The translations under genes were made by a program, and so were the position numbers. The notes beneath the pieces are model-generated. The model was not told the origin of the DNA, made no database searches, and worked only from the letters and a program-made list of their open reading frames with translations. Source: Hespellia sp. (lineage in GTDB: Bacteria > Bacillota > Clostridia > Lachnospirales > Lachnospiraceae). Taken from it: DNA of 36,454 nt. The stretch covers positions 1 to 36,454 of the forward strand of contig JAQUVD010000037.1 in the NCBI GenBank assembly GCA_028693555.1, read 5' to 3'. Shown here piece by piece: positions 6,332-14,236 of this stretch. Positions within the stretch are counted from its first letter, which is position 1, and each line of letters starts with the position of its first letter.

Positions 6332-8554
6332 TTAAATCTTCTGAAGCTTTGCGAACGATGCAAACATCTTCTTGATGCCTGCATGGTCAAATTCGACTGT
6401 AACCTCAAAGTCTCTGCCGCCCTCTGTAATTCCGGTCACAAGCCCTTCGCCGAATTTCTGATGGCGCACACGATCGCCCACTTCATAATCCAGTGTATCC
6501 TGCTGCGTTACCGTGAACTGCCGCTTTGGCTTTGTCTGTGTAAATGCCTTACTGTGGAAGGACTGCTTCGCCTTCATGTAAGCGTTCTGTGACGGTATAT
6601 CAGCCTCATCTTCATCCATGCTTCCGACATTCAGCAAATGTACCGGAATCTCTTTCAGAAAGCGTGACTTCTTATTATACTGTGTCTCGCCGCGAATCAT
6701 ACGTCTTCTTGCGCAGGTGAGCGTCAAATCTTCTCTCGCCCTTGTAATCCCGACATAACAGAGACGCCGCTCTTCTTCCAGCTCCTCCGGATCATCCCCT
6801 GTGATCGTCATGTAACTCGGGAAAATTCCATCCTCCATACCTGCCATATAGACATGCGGAAACTCCAGCCCCTTCGCACTATGTAATGTCATAAGAACGA
6901 CATAGTCACTTGACTCATCCAGACTGTCAATGTCCGCAACCAATGCCACTTCTTCCAAAAACCCGCTCAGGGTTGGTCTTTCATCCTCGCAGGATTCCTC
7001 ATATGTCGCAATCTTACTTAACAACTCATCAATATTCTCAATTCGGTTTTCTGCCTCTTCTTTTCCTTCTGCTTCCAACGATTCAATATAAGCAGTCGTA
7101 TCTAAGATCTCCTTCATCAGATCAGAAATACTAAGCGTCTCTGCCTGCGACTTAAAATACTCAATCATTGCCACAAAGGATTCCAGCTTTGCTGCTCCGC
7201 GTCCAATTCCTGCAATCAGATCCAGTCCGCCAAGTGCTTCATAAAATCCAATCTCACGCTCCTGCGCCGATTCCTGCACGCGGTTAATCGTTGTCAAACC
7301 AATACCACGTTTGGGTACATTGATGATTCTGCGCACTGCAAGATCATCTTTTCCATTATCTATCGTCTTCAAATATGCCAGTAAATCCTTCACTTCCCGT
7401 CTCGCATAGAAGTTCACACCACCGACGATCTTATATGGCACATTCGCTCCGACAAATTTCTCCTCAAACATACGGGATTGTGCGTTCGTACGATATAGAA
7501 TCGCATGGTCCTGATAGCTGCCATCTCCGGAATTGACACGGCGTCTGATATCATCCACAATATAATCCGCCTCGTCGTAGGCCGAGTCAAACTGTCTCAG
7601 ATTGATCTTCTCTCCCTCTCCATTATCTGTCCAGAGCGTCTTATCTTTTCTTCCGTAATTATTGCGGATCACCGCGTTCGCCGCATCCAGAATCGTACTG
7701 CTCGAACGATAATTCTGTTCCAGCTTAATCACCCTGGCTTCTTTGTATTCACTCTCAAAGTTCAGGATGTTCTTGATATTCGCGCCTCGGAACTTATAGA
7801 TCGACTGGTCATCATCACCCACGACGCAGAGATTCTTATACTTATTCGCAAGAATACTGATTAACTTAAACTGCACCGTATTCGTATCCTGATACTCGTC
7901 CACCATAATATAGCGGAAGCGGTCCTGATAATAATCCAGTACATCCGGATTCGTCTGAAACAATTGTACTGTCTTTACGAGCAGATCATCAAAATCTAAC
8001 GCATTGTTCGCACGGAGCTGCTTCTCATATTCTCGATAGACCATCGCAAGCTTTTTCTTTGTGAAATCACCGGCTGCATTCAGCTCAAATTCATCCGGCA
8101 TAATCATCTCATCCTTCGCCTTGGAAATGGCACTCAAGAGGTTACGCTCCTTATAGACCTTCGTATCAATATTCAATAATTTGCAGACATCCTTCATCAA
8201 TGTCTTCTGATCATCCGAATCATAGATCGTAAAGTTATTGTCATATCCCATCAGATCAATATGTCGTCTTAGGATTCTGACGCAGGTAGAATGAAAGGTA
8301 CTGACCCAGATACTTTCCGAGCCAAAACCCACGATATCGTCTACACGTTCGCGCATCTCGCCTGCCGCTTTATTCGTAAATGTAATCGCAAGGATATTCC
8401 ATGGGTTCACACCCTTCTGATCAATCAGATATGCAATTCTATGTGTCAGCACTCTTGTCTTGCCTGACCCTGCTCCTGCTAAAATAAGAAGCGGTCCCTC
8501 TGTATAAAAAACTGCTTCCTGCTGCTTGTCATTTAGTGTATCGTATATACTCAT
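6332..8554 (-). CDS. pcrA: ATP-dependent DNA helicase PcrA (UvrD/Rep family, SF1A)
   Basis: 740 residues, the normal PcrA length. It is a 3'-5' DNA helicase for nucleotide excision repair, replication-transcription conflict resolution and rolling-circle plasmid replication. Motifs in order: Q motif (LNDKQQEAV), Walker A (AGAGSGKT), motif Ia (AITFTNKAA), Walker B (MVDEYQDTN), motif III (GDDDQSIYKFRGA), motif IV (LEQNYRSS), motif V (MTLHSAKGLEFPHVY) and motif VI (YVGITRARE). The C terminus (VGDRVRHQKFGEGLV) is the Tudor-like RNA polymerase-interaction domain. Two ATGs stand in tandem; the second, at 8554, has the better distance from AGGAG. A promoter lies at 8580-8608. No ligA or pcrB is adjacent in the window. 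Confidence 0.95.
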   Translation of the reverse strand: MSIYDTLNDKQQEAVFYTEGPLLILAGAGSGKTRVLTHRIAYLIDQKGVNPWNILAITFTNKAAGEMRERVDDIVGFGSESIWVSTFHSTCVRILRRHIDLMGYDNNFTIYDSDDQKTLMKDVCKLLNIDTKVYKERNLLSAISKAKDEMIMPDEFELNAAGDFTKKKLAMVYREYEKQLRANNALDFDDLLVKTVQLFQTNPDVLDYYQDRFRYIMVDEYQDTNTVQFKLISILANKYKNLCVVGDDDQSIYKFRGANIKNILNFESEYKEARVIKLEQNYRSSSTILDAANAVIRNNYGRKDKTLWTDNGEGEKINLRQFDSAYDEADYIVDDIRRRVNSGDGSYQDHAILYRTNAQSRMFEEKFVGANVPYKIVGGVNFYARREVKDLLAYLKTIDNGKDDLAVRRIINVPKRGIGLTTINRVQESAQEREIGFYEALGGLDLIAGIGRGAAKLESFVAMIEYFKSQAETLSISDLMKEILDTTAYIESLEAEGKEEAENRIENIDELLSKIATYEESCEDERPTLSGFLEEVALVADIDSLDESSDYVVLMTLHSAKGLEFPHVYMAGMEDGIFPSYMTITGDDPEELEEERRLCYVGITRAREDLTLTCARRRMIRGETQYNKKSRFLKEIPVHLLNVGSMDEDEADIPSQNAYMKAKQSFHSKAFTQTKPKRQFTVTQQDTLDYEVGDRVRHQKFGEGLVTGITEGGRDFEVTVEFDHAGIKKMFASFAKLQKI

Positions 8555-8579
8555 CATCTTCTCCTTATCTGTACGGTAA

Positions 8580-8608
8580 ATTCTATCATAATTCTGTTCT
8601 CATGTCAC
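8580..8608 (-). promoter_or_regulatory. Promoter of pcrA
   Basis: GTGACA (8603-8608), 17 bases, TAGAAT (8580-8585) on the minus strand. The layout is like that of the aroF promoter. Confidence 0.55.
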
Positions 8609-8666
8609 GATGATTTTTGCAAACGTATGTTTTCTTTTTGTACAATTCAGCTTCTTTCTCCTACAC

Positions 8667-8680
8667 CGGAAATATTTCCG
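8667..8680. promoter_or_regulatory. Perfect 14-bp palindrome, possible operator
   Basis: CGGAAATATTTCCG is fully self-complementary and ends 14 bases before the -35 box of the DUF1836 gene, between two divergent promoters. The binding protein is unknown; the DUF1836 protein itself is one candidate. Confidence 0.45.
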
Positions 8681-8693
8681 CAAAACATCATAC

Positions 8694-8722
8694 TTGTCAT
8701 ACGGTTTTTAATACTATATAAT
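8694..8722 (+). promoter_or_regulatory. Promoter of the DUF1836 gene
   Basis: TTGTCA (8694-8699), 17 bases, TATAAT (8717-8722). The likely transcript start leaves a leader of about 15 bases before the ATG at 8744. Confidence 0.75.
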
Positions 8723-8743
8723 AGAGATATTGAGGTGAAAAAT

Positions 8744-9340
8744 ATGAAAATTGATAAAAATGATATGCTTGGCAGCATCTTAGACAGCCTTTCCAAAATC
8801 AGCTATGTTAAGACCGATGAGATTCCAAACATCAATCTGTATATGGATCAGGTCACCACCTTTATGGACGAGCATCTCTCTTCTACGAAACGCTATCCCA
8901 ATGACAAGATTCTGACGAAAACAATGATTAACAACTATGCAAAAAACAATCTGATTCCGCCGCCGGAAAAGAAAAAATACTCAAAGGAGCACATGCTTGT
9001 TCTGCTCTTTGTCTATTATTTCAAAAACATTCTGTCGATCAAAGATATTGAAGCTGTATTAAAACCGTTGACAGAACGCTACTTTAATACCGATGACAAG
9101 CTGAAAATGTCCGATGTGTATAACGAAGTATGCGCCCTGGAACAGAGCGAGATTGAAAGCATTCAAAATGATATCAAGACAAAATTTGCACAGGCAGAGA
9201 CTACATTTGCCGATGCTCCGGAAGAGGACCGTGAATATCTTCAGCTCTTTGCTTTCATCTGCCAGTTAAGTTTCGACATCTATGTCCGTCAGCTTTTAAT
9301 CGAAAAGATTATTGATACATTTCCTGATTCTTCAAAATAA
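8744..9340 (+). CDS. DUF1836 domain protein, putative MerR-like DNA-binding regulator
   Basis: 198 residues from the ATG at 8744, chosen because GAGGTG precedes it and the promoter at 8694-8722 lies inside the longer open frame that begins at 8627. The central part (LTKTMINNYAKNNLIPPP, then KKYSKEHMLVLLFVYYFKN) matches the DUF1836 family, which has a winged-helix, MerR-like N-terminal fold and is frequent in Lachnospiraceae. The rest is helical and acidic, perhaps for dimerisation or ligand sensing. No target is known. It is a monocistronic gene that converges on yerC, with a shared terminator. The palindrome at 8667-8680 could be its own operator; that is conjecture. Confidence 0.85.
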   Translation: MKIDKNDMLGSILDSLSKISYVKTDEIPNINLYMDQVTTFMDEHLSSTKRYPNDKILTKTMINNYAKNNLIPPPEKKKYSKEHMLVLLFVYYFKNILSIKDIEAVLKPLTERYFNTDDKLKMSDVYNEVCALEQSEIESIQNDIKTKFAQAETTFADAPEEDREYLQLFAFICQLSFDIYVRQLLIEKIIDTFPDSSK

Positions 9341-9364
9341 GATGACATTTTCATCTTTAAACGC

Positions 9365-9401
9365 AAAGAAAAGAACTGCGCCGCATGCAGTTCTTTTCTT
9401 T
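9365..9401. terminator. Bidirectional rho-independent terminator
   Basis: A perfect 15-bp stem (9365-9379 and 9387-9401; arm AAAGAAAAGAACTGC) with a 7-base loop. The A-rich and T-rich outer arms provide a U-tract in both directions, serving the convergent DUF1836 and yerC genes. Confidence 0.85.
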
Positions 9402-9420
9402 TGTGCCGTTTGTAAAAAAC

Positions 9421-9708
9421 TTATTTGTTAATTCTGTCAAATACCATGTCATATCCGTCATTCCCATAATTCAGCGAACGGTTCACACGACTGATTGTAG
9501 CGGTGGATGCACCTGTCTTCTCTGCGATTTCAAGATAAGTCTTCTGTTCTCTGAGCATCTTTGCCACTTCAAATCGCTGGGACAGGGAAAGCAGTTCATT
9601 GATGGTGCATATATCTTCAAAAAATGTGTAACACTCTTCTTTATTTTCCAGACTTAAAATTGCTTCAAACAGATAATCAACTGCCTCTGTTCTGATTTTC
9701 TTGCTCAT
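9421..9708 (-). CDS. yerC: YerC/YecD-family TrpR-like transcriptional repressor
   Basis: 95 residues, family length. The helical protein resembles Trp repressor: an N-terminal dimerisation part, LSLSQRFEVAKMLREQKTY (about 37-57) and the helix-turn-helix with TGASTATISRVNRSLNYG (about 66-83), the hallmark of this group. Family members bind DNA; ligand and regulon are unknown, and there is no evidence that this one senses tryptophan. A promoter at 9748-9776 overlaps one of several repeated AAGTRAAC-like boxes, so autoregulation is plausible. In the window it lies 3.6 kb from aroF, with no sign of shared control. Confidence 0.88.
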   Translation of the reverse strand: MSKKIRTEAVDYLFEAILSLENKEECYTFFEDICTINELLSLSQRFEVAKMLREQKTYLEIAEKTGASTATISRVNRSLNYGNDGYDMVFDRINK

Positions 9709-9747
9709 AATTTAAATCTCCTTTATACAAATTAACGTTCTAGAAGT

Positions 9748-9776
9748 ATTTTAGCACATTAAATTTATAAAGTAAA
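9748..9776 (-). promoter_or_regulatory. Promoter of yerC
   Basis: TTTACT (9771-9776), 17 bases, TAAAAT (9748-9753) on the minus strand. Confidence 0.65.
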
Positions 9777-9828
9777 CACTTGATTTCTGTAGTGTGTTAA
9801 AGTGAACAATGTCATATTTTGAAGTGAA
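9765..9828. promoter_or_regulatory. Repeated boxes upstream of yerC, possible operators
   Basis: TTATAAAGTAAAC at 9765-9777 and TGTTAAAGTGAAC at 9795-9807 are direct repeats 30 bp apart; a weaker GAAGTGAA follows near 9821. The first overlaps the yerC -35 box. Confidence 0.4.
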
Positions 9829-9836
9829 TTTCCCGC

Positions 9837-10556
9837 CTATTTTGAAAGGTTCAGATACGGTCTTAACTTCTCAAAATCTGTGGATACCACCAGTTCTTCA
9901 GGAAAATCACACTCTTTCAAAAGTTCCTGCGTGAATTCAAATCTTCCTGCATCCACATCCATGTGGGAATCTGTTCCCGTGGTAATCGGAACCTCGTATT
10001 GCTTACATAGATCAAGCATGATTTTGTAATTTTCCTTTGCATTTGGCCGGAAGCTTTGTGGATGAAGGGAAGAATTATTCACCTCTAACAATGTTTTCGT
10101 CTCTTTCGCTGTTGTCACAAGTGCCTCATAATCAATTGGCATCCTTCCATCATCCGGATGTCCGATAATGTTAATATATGGGTTATGCATCGCCTTGATA
10201 TATGCATTTGTCACATTTCCCATTGTGAATTCATCAGAAAAGCATGGAATGTGAATACTTGCAACTGTGATATCCATTGCTTTTATCAGTTCCGGCTGTA
10301 AATCCACATCTCCCTCTGCATTTAAAATATTCAGTTCAACTCCCATAAGCAGTTTGATTCCATACATTTCTCTTGGAATCACTTTGTAATTCATAAAATA
10401 GATATCTTTACAGGATCCTCTCATCTCAGGTCCATGTTCTGTCAGTGCCAAATATTCAATTCCATTTTCTGCACCGTATTTAGCCATCTCTCTTATTGTG
10501 CTGTAAGCATGTCCGCTCACAACAGTATGCGCATGTGTGTCTGCGATAATCTTCAT
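9837..10556 (-). CDS. PHP-domain phosphatase/phosphoesterase, YcdX-like
   Basis: 239 residues, typical of the YcdX branch of the polymerase-and-histidinol-phosphatase (PHP) superfamily. It is a cytoplasmic trinuclear-metal phosphoesterase; the physiological substrate is not established for most members. Metal ligands can be traced through ADTHAHT (residues 5-11), LTEHGPE, GVELN, VASIHIP, IGHPDDGR and the C-terminal GTDSHMD. All canonical motifs are present, so it is probably active. Its promoter (TATAAT at 10595-10600) lies inside the 3' end of the truncated DUF58 gene. HisK-type histidinol phosphatase is an alternative, but there is no his operon nearby. Confidence 0.9.
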   Translation of the reverse strand: MKIIADTHAHTVVSGHAYSTIREMAKYGAENGIEYLALTEHGPEMRGSCKDIYFMNYKVIPREMYGIKLLMGVELNILNAEGDVDLQPELIKAMDITVASIHIPCFSDEFTMGNVTNAYIKAMHNPYINIIGHPDDGRMPIDYEALVTTAKETKTLLEVNNSSLHPQSFRPNAKENYKIMLDLCKQYEVPITTGTDSHMDVDAGRFEFTQELLKECDFPEELVVSTDFEKLRPYLNLSK

Positions 10557-10588
10557 GTTGTTTCCTCATTTCCTATTTTGATTTTGCT

Positions 10589-11299
10589 CTATTTATTATA
10601 GCATAAATCATAAAATGTGCACGTCTGACATTTTTTATTCACCTGCGTATCCCTGACGTCCGGTTCTTCTTCCGCATATTCACGCACATACAGTTCATCC
10701 CATTTGCCCGACAATTTCCAATGAATCGAAGACATCATATCACCTTCACGGTACTTTCGGACTCCGGTGAATTCATCGCCGTTCCATTTGGGGATATTCG
10801 AAACTCCAACATCCACTTCTTCCGGACGCACGAGAAATATCCCCGATGCGCTGTCCTTCATCCTAATATGAGTCAGACCAAAACAATCGAATGCCTTTAG
10901 CTTCTCAGCCTTGACATAGACCACTCCGCATGTAGCGCTTTCATATTCAAAGTCTTCAACAAATAAATTTCCTCCACTAAGAAGACAACATTCTTTTTCA
11001 TCTGTTTCGCCGGTCACCGCATGGTAGAATGATACATTTCCACAGATTCTCCCAATTGCTGCATTATTCTTTCCAGTCACTGCAATCCGAATGTTTATTG
11101 GACATGTCACACACATTTCACCTGCGATACCAATCTCTATTTGAAGCCTTCCAATCTCCATCCGCATCCACAAATACAGAAAACTTGGAAATGTGCTCCA
11201 CGCAAGAAGCATCGCGAAAGAAATCGCGGTGTTGTCAAAGATAAACCAGACAATCATTGCAATTAATATAACTCCATAAATCAAACGATATCTTATCAT
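10589..11299 (-). pseudogene. DUF58 domain protein, C-terminally truncated
   Basis: 236 residues from the ATG at 11299 (GAGAGGG upstream). Two N-terminal membrane segments (about 1-45) are followed by a beta-rich region and the DUF58 signature GVRKYREGDMMSSIHWKLSG, KWDELYVREY. Complete DUF58 proteins continue for another 100 or more residues with a von Willebrand-like fold. Here, after YAEEEPD, the frame runs into an unrelated cysteine-rich tail and stops. The usual partners, a MoxR ATPase upstream and a transglutaminase-like protein downstream, are absent. It looks like a deletion remnant left between the PHP gene and the lipoprotein gene, probably not functional. Confidence 0.75.
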
Positions 11300-11436
11300 T
11301 TTTATAACCCTCTCATTAACAATGATTATAAAATTGGTAAATTTTACCGTAAAGCAACCTTTTGTTGCTTTTTGCATTGGAACTCATTTTTCATTTTCTT
11401 CATATACTGTATCATTAGGAATCAGGGAGGTTCATT

Positions 11437-12066
11437 ATGAAAAAGCGTTTACTTGCTGCCATGCTTGCCTTTGCTCTTGTTCTTGGGTTAATCGCCGGCT
11501 GCTCGCAATCGAAGACACCAACATCCGATAACGATACGCAAAAAGCAAATTCCACTACAGACAGTCAAAAAAAGCTGACACACGTCGTGCTAAATGAAGT
11601 TGCACATTCTATTTTTTATGCACCGATGTATGTCGCAATCGAGGAAGGATATTTCGAAGATCACGGAATTGAACTGGAGCTCGTAACCGGGTACGGTGCT
11701 GACAAGACTATGACAGCCATTCTTTCCGGCGAAGCAGATATCGGTTTTGCCGGTGCGGAATCTACCATCTATGCCTATCAGGAAGGTGCAAATGATATCG
11801 TGAAAAACTTTGCCCAATTGACTCAGCGCGCCGGGAATTTTCTCGTTGCCAGAGAGAAAACGGATGATTTTTCATGGGAAGACCTGAAAGGAAAAGATGT
11901 TATTGGCGGACGAAAGGGTGGTATGCCTGAAATGGTCTTTGAGTATATTTTAAAACAGAATGATATTGACCCTTCCAAAGACCTGACGATAGATCAGAGT
12001 ATCGATTTCGGTTCTACTGCTGCAGCCTTTTCTGGTGGGCAGGGTGACTACACCGTTGTTGTATAA
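11437..12066 (+). pseudogene. ABC transporter substrate-binding lipoprotein (NMT1/SsuA-like), 3' end cut off by prophage
   Basis: AGGGAGG precedes the ATG. A signal peptide ends in the lipobox LIAGC, so the protein would be lipid-anchored outside the cell. The following YAPMYVAIEEGYFEDHGIE and SGEADIGFAGAES are typical of NMT1/THI5/SsuA-like binding proteins for thiamine precursors, sulfonates or similar small molecules. Such proteins have about 320-340 residues; this one stops after 209, right after GGQGDYTVVV. The break coincides with the start of prophage sequence, so the gene was split by integration. The remainder and the permease and ATPase genes are expected beyond the far prophage end. 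Confidence 0.85.
12040..12066. other. Approximate prophage-host junction (att site)
   Basis: The lipoprotein coding sequence is normal to about 12057 (GACTACACCGTTG) and then diverges into a stop. The far junction is outside the window, so the core cannot be defined. The side next to the lysis genes is the end far from the integrase. Confidence 0.55.
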
Positions 12067-12084
12067 TTAATATTACACCTACCT

Positions 12085-12396
12085 TTATTCTATTTCCGTT
12101 AGCAGTACCACATCAAGCGTTCCGTCTACATTCTTTACTATATATCCCCTAGCTGAAATCTCCTGATATTTTTCTCCGTCTGCCTTCAACTCTACAATGT
12201 GTATTTCGTTGTAATCTTTAAGCTTACTTGGTGTAACGATGGTAAGCTTTTGTGGTTTAACAGTGCTAGAAGATGCCTTAACTTCTGTTTGTGGCTCGGC
12301 AGCTACATATATACCAGTGCCAAATCCGGAAATAAACATAACGGTTGACAGCAATAATGCCAAACCAAAGGTTTCGAATTTCTTTATTCTTGCCAT
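12085..12396 (-). CDS. Small exported or membrane-anchored hypothetical protein at prophage edge
   Basis: 103 residues. A basic start (MARIKKFE) is followed by a hydrophobic segment (about 9-32, LALLLSTVMFISGFGTGIYV) which could be an uncleaved anchor or signal peptide; an AAEP sequence follows as a possible cleavage site. The rest (about 35-103) is a small beta-rich region ending in VDGTLDVVLLTEIE. I do not recognise the family. It lies downstream of the amidase, 10 bases away, as the last gene before the host junction, a place where phages carry lysis accessories or lysogenic conversion genes. Confidence 0.7.
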   Translation of the reverse strand: MARIKKFETFGLALLLSTVMFISGFGTGIYVAAEPQTEVKASSSTVKPQKLTIVTPSKLKDYNEIHIVELKADGEKYQEISARGYIVKNVDGTLDVVLLTEIE

Positions 12397-12406
12397 AATG
12401 TCCTCC

Positions 12407-13384
12407 CTAAAACAACTGGAACCGGTCCATCGCTATACCGAATGCACCGGCAAATCCATCCTGTCCATTATCCATGTCATTGTCATATTGCCACGGATAA
12501 TAGTTTCCGTTTACCGGACTAACTCTGTATTGCGCCTGCTGATATCCGTGGGCAGCAACAATATCCGCGGGAGTGTAATAATATACTTCGATGGCATCGA
12601 TGATCTGTCCGTTGCCGGCGAATCCGTTGATAGGATCGTTCCAGTCGCATCCAGTTACATAATCTAACCATTCATCCGCAGGTCTTCCGAGAATATGTAC
12701 TCGGTATCTAACAGACCCTTTGTTGACTTTAATTGCAATGTCCGTTATCTTCTGTCCAATGATTCCGGCAAAGTCTGCAAGATTATTCACAAATGGTAAG
12801 ATAGTTCCGTCTTCTGTGCGTACTCCATACGTGAATACAACTCCCGCATCTCCACCTGATCCAGCTGATGCACCTCCACTGTAGCTTACTTCCGGCATCT
12901 GCTCCATACCCATCAACTCACGTATTCTGTTAATGAAATAGTTTTTGCACCCACTAAATCCGCCGTGAATCTCAACAGATCTATGCGGGCAAGAAGTTGC
13001 ATACACTTCCTGATGTAGCATTATTGTACTTGCACTTGGCACAATACCATACTCCATGCATTTTCGTGCCGCGAGCTGTAACGCTTTTTCTTCGTTTTGC
13101 AAAAATGTTGTAGTATCCCCTAGGCTCTGACATGCTTCGACAGAAAGTCCATTTGCATTTCCGTCAGAATCTCCGCAATGCCATGCCATGTTCCAATCAT
13201 CTTCTGCTTGTAGGATTCCATCATCTGCCACATAATAATGTGCAAATCCATTTTCCAATGGATGTGATTGCAGCCAATTCTGATAAAATGCTGCATTAGC
13301 GTTTTGGCTCCCGCCATCATTATGGAAAAATATCTTATTGGGGTTTCCACCTCTTACTCCTGCTACGCCTCCACAAATACTCAT
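12407..13384 (-). CDS. Endolysin: N-acetylmuramoyl-L-alanine amidase (Amidase_2/PGRP type)
   Basis: 325 residues from the ATG at 13384 (AGGTG upstream; the longer frame to 13456 would overlap the holin and lacks a site). It cuts the bond between muramic acid and the peptide stem at lysis. The zinc ligands are probably H21 (KIFFHNDGG), H124 (LHQEVYATSCPHR) and C132, with E83 (SVEAC) nearby. The N-terminal amidase ends at about residue 160. A Gly/Ser linker (SYSGGASAGSGG) follows. The C-terminal half has two similar segments, each with YRV...W (RYRVHILG...EWLDYV and QYRVSP...YYPWQY), a probable wall-binding module similar in pattern to clostridial ChW repeats. No signal peptide, consistent with holin-dependent release. 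Confidence 0.88.
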   Translation of the reverse strand: MSICGGVAGVRGGNPNKIFFHNDGGSQNANAAFYQNWLQSHPLENGFAHYYVADDGILQAEDDWNMAWHCGDSDGNANGLSVEACQSLGDTTTFLQNEEKALQLAARKCMEYGIVPSASTIMLHQEVYATSCPHRSVEIHGGFSGCKNYFINRIRELMGMEQMPEVSYSGGASAGSGGDAGVVFTYGVRTEDGTILPFVNNLADFAGIIGQKITDIAIKVNKGSVRYRVHILGRPADEWLDYVTGCDWNDPINGFAGNGQIIDAIEVYYYTPADIVAAHGYQQAQYRVSPVNGNYYPWQYDNDMDNGQDGFAGAFGIAMDRFQLF

Positions 13385-13436
13385 ATTTTCACCTATATCC
13401 TTTCCGCGCGATGTCGCACATAAAAAAGGAGGACGG

Positions 13437-13907
13437 TTATTTGCCGTTCTCCTCATTATCGTTTACTGCTATTTCATGTTCCACCTGTGTCTTTATATTT
13501 TTAACAATTGGCTGCAAGAATGCTGGAATCGTAACCCCCATATCCTGCACATTTTCCAAAATACTTATAAGTTCATTGCAAATAATCCAAATTGCCACAA
13601 TACACGCAACAAGAAATGTAAATGGTAATGCAATTCCCAGCGTATCACTTGCGTACAATAAAAGCTGGTCGATAATAGCACCGACAACCACAAGAAGCCA
13701 CATGCACACTTTCTTGCATATCCCCTTCATGCTTTTGTAGGAATTTATATCCTCTTTTCTAAAAGGGCTTGCCATTAATCCAGTTGCATAATCAATTATG
13801 TTGCATAGGACCATTAATATTACGGGGATTGCTAGAACTCCCAATAGTGATGTTAGAACTGAAAATAATGCTGTAAATACTGTTTTTATACTGTTTGCTT
13901 GTTTCAT
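13437..13907 (-). CDS. Phage holin (toxin secretion/phage lysis holin family)
   Basis: 156 residues. Several hydrophobic segments can be seen (about 10-38, 62-85 and 90-115), with the family-typical IDYATGLMASPFRKEDINSY loop after the first. It belongs to the holin group that includes TcdE-like and phi-CD119-type proteins. It makes membrane holes that release the endolysin encoded next to it (52 bases downstream). The charged C-terminal tail (VEHEIAVNDNEENGK) is usual. Confidence 0.87.
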   Translation of the reverse strand: MKQANSIKTVFTALFSVLTSLLGVLAIPVILMVLCNIIDYATGLMASPFRKEDINSYKSMKGICKKVCMWLLVVVGAIIDQLLLYASDTLGIALPFTFLVACIVAIWIICNELISILENVQDMGVTIPAFLQPIVKNIKTQVEHEIAVNDNEENGK

Positions 13908-13938
13908 TTTTTGCTCTCCTTGTCTTTTAATTAGTAAG

Positions 13939-14223
13939 TTAAATATTGGATAATACTAGAAGTGCGTACCCTTCTACTATTCCATCGTTTTTAGTTATCA
14001 AGTCTTTAACCCTGCACAATTGAGTCACTTCTGTTTGCTCATACCTGATATAAGGGGTTCCATCCTCCTCTGTCGCTTCCGTTGGAGCTGTTTGGTGGTA
14101 CAGAATGTAATCCCCTTGTTCGTACGGTCGCTTGATATCTATCTTTGCAATTTGATAACCAATCCCATTTGCTACTTTTTTAAACTCTTCATCTTTTAAA
14201 TCAACTTCATGTGTTTTTGCCAT
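13939..14223 (-). CDS. DUF3850-like (ASCH/PUA-fold) small phage protein
   Basis: 94 residues. The N-terminal THEVDLKDEEFKKVANG, the central YEQGDYILYHQ and the final GIVEGYALLVLS follow the pattern of DUF3850, a group with ASCH/PUA-like RNA- or nucleotide-binding fold. The usual EIR motif is replaced by AKIDIKRP, so the match is loose. It sits between the tail fibre gene and the holin, an unusual place for such a protein; role in infection is unknown. A structural role cannot be excluded. Confidence 0.6.
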   Translation of the reverse strand: MAKTHEVDLKDEEFKKVANGIGYQIAKIDIKRPYEQGDYILYHQTAPTEATEEDGTPYIRYEQTEVTQLCRVKDLITKNDGIVEGYALLVLSNI

Positions 14224-14236
14224 ATGTAGCTCCTTC

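Noticed and set aside
8627-8743. Longer N terminus for the DUF1836 protein
   Set aside because: It would contain the promoter; the ATG at 8744 has the RBS.
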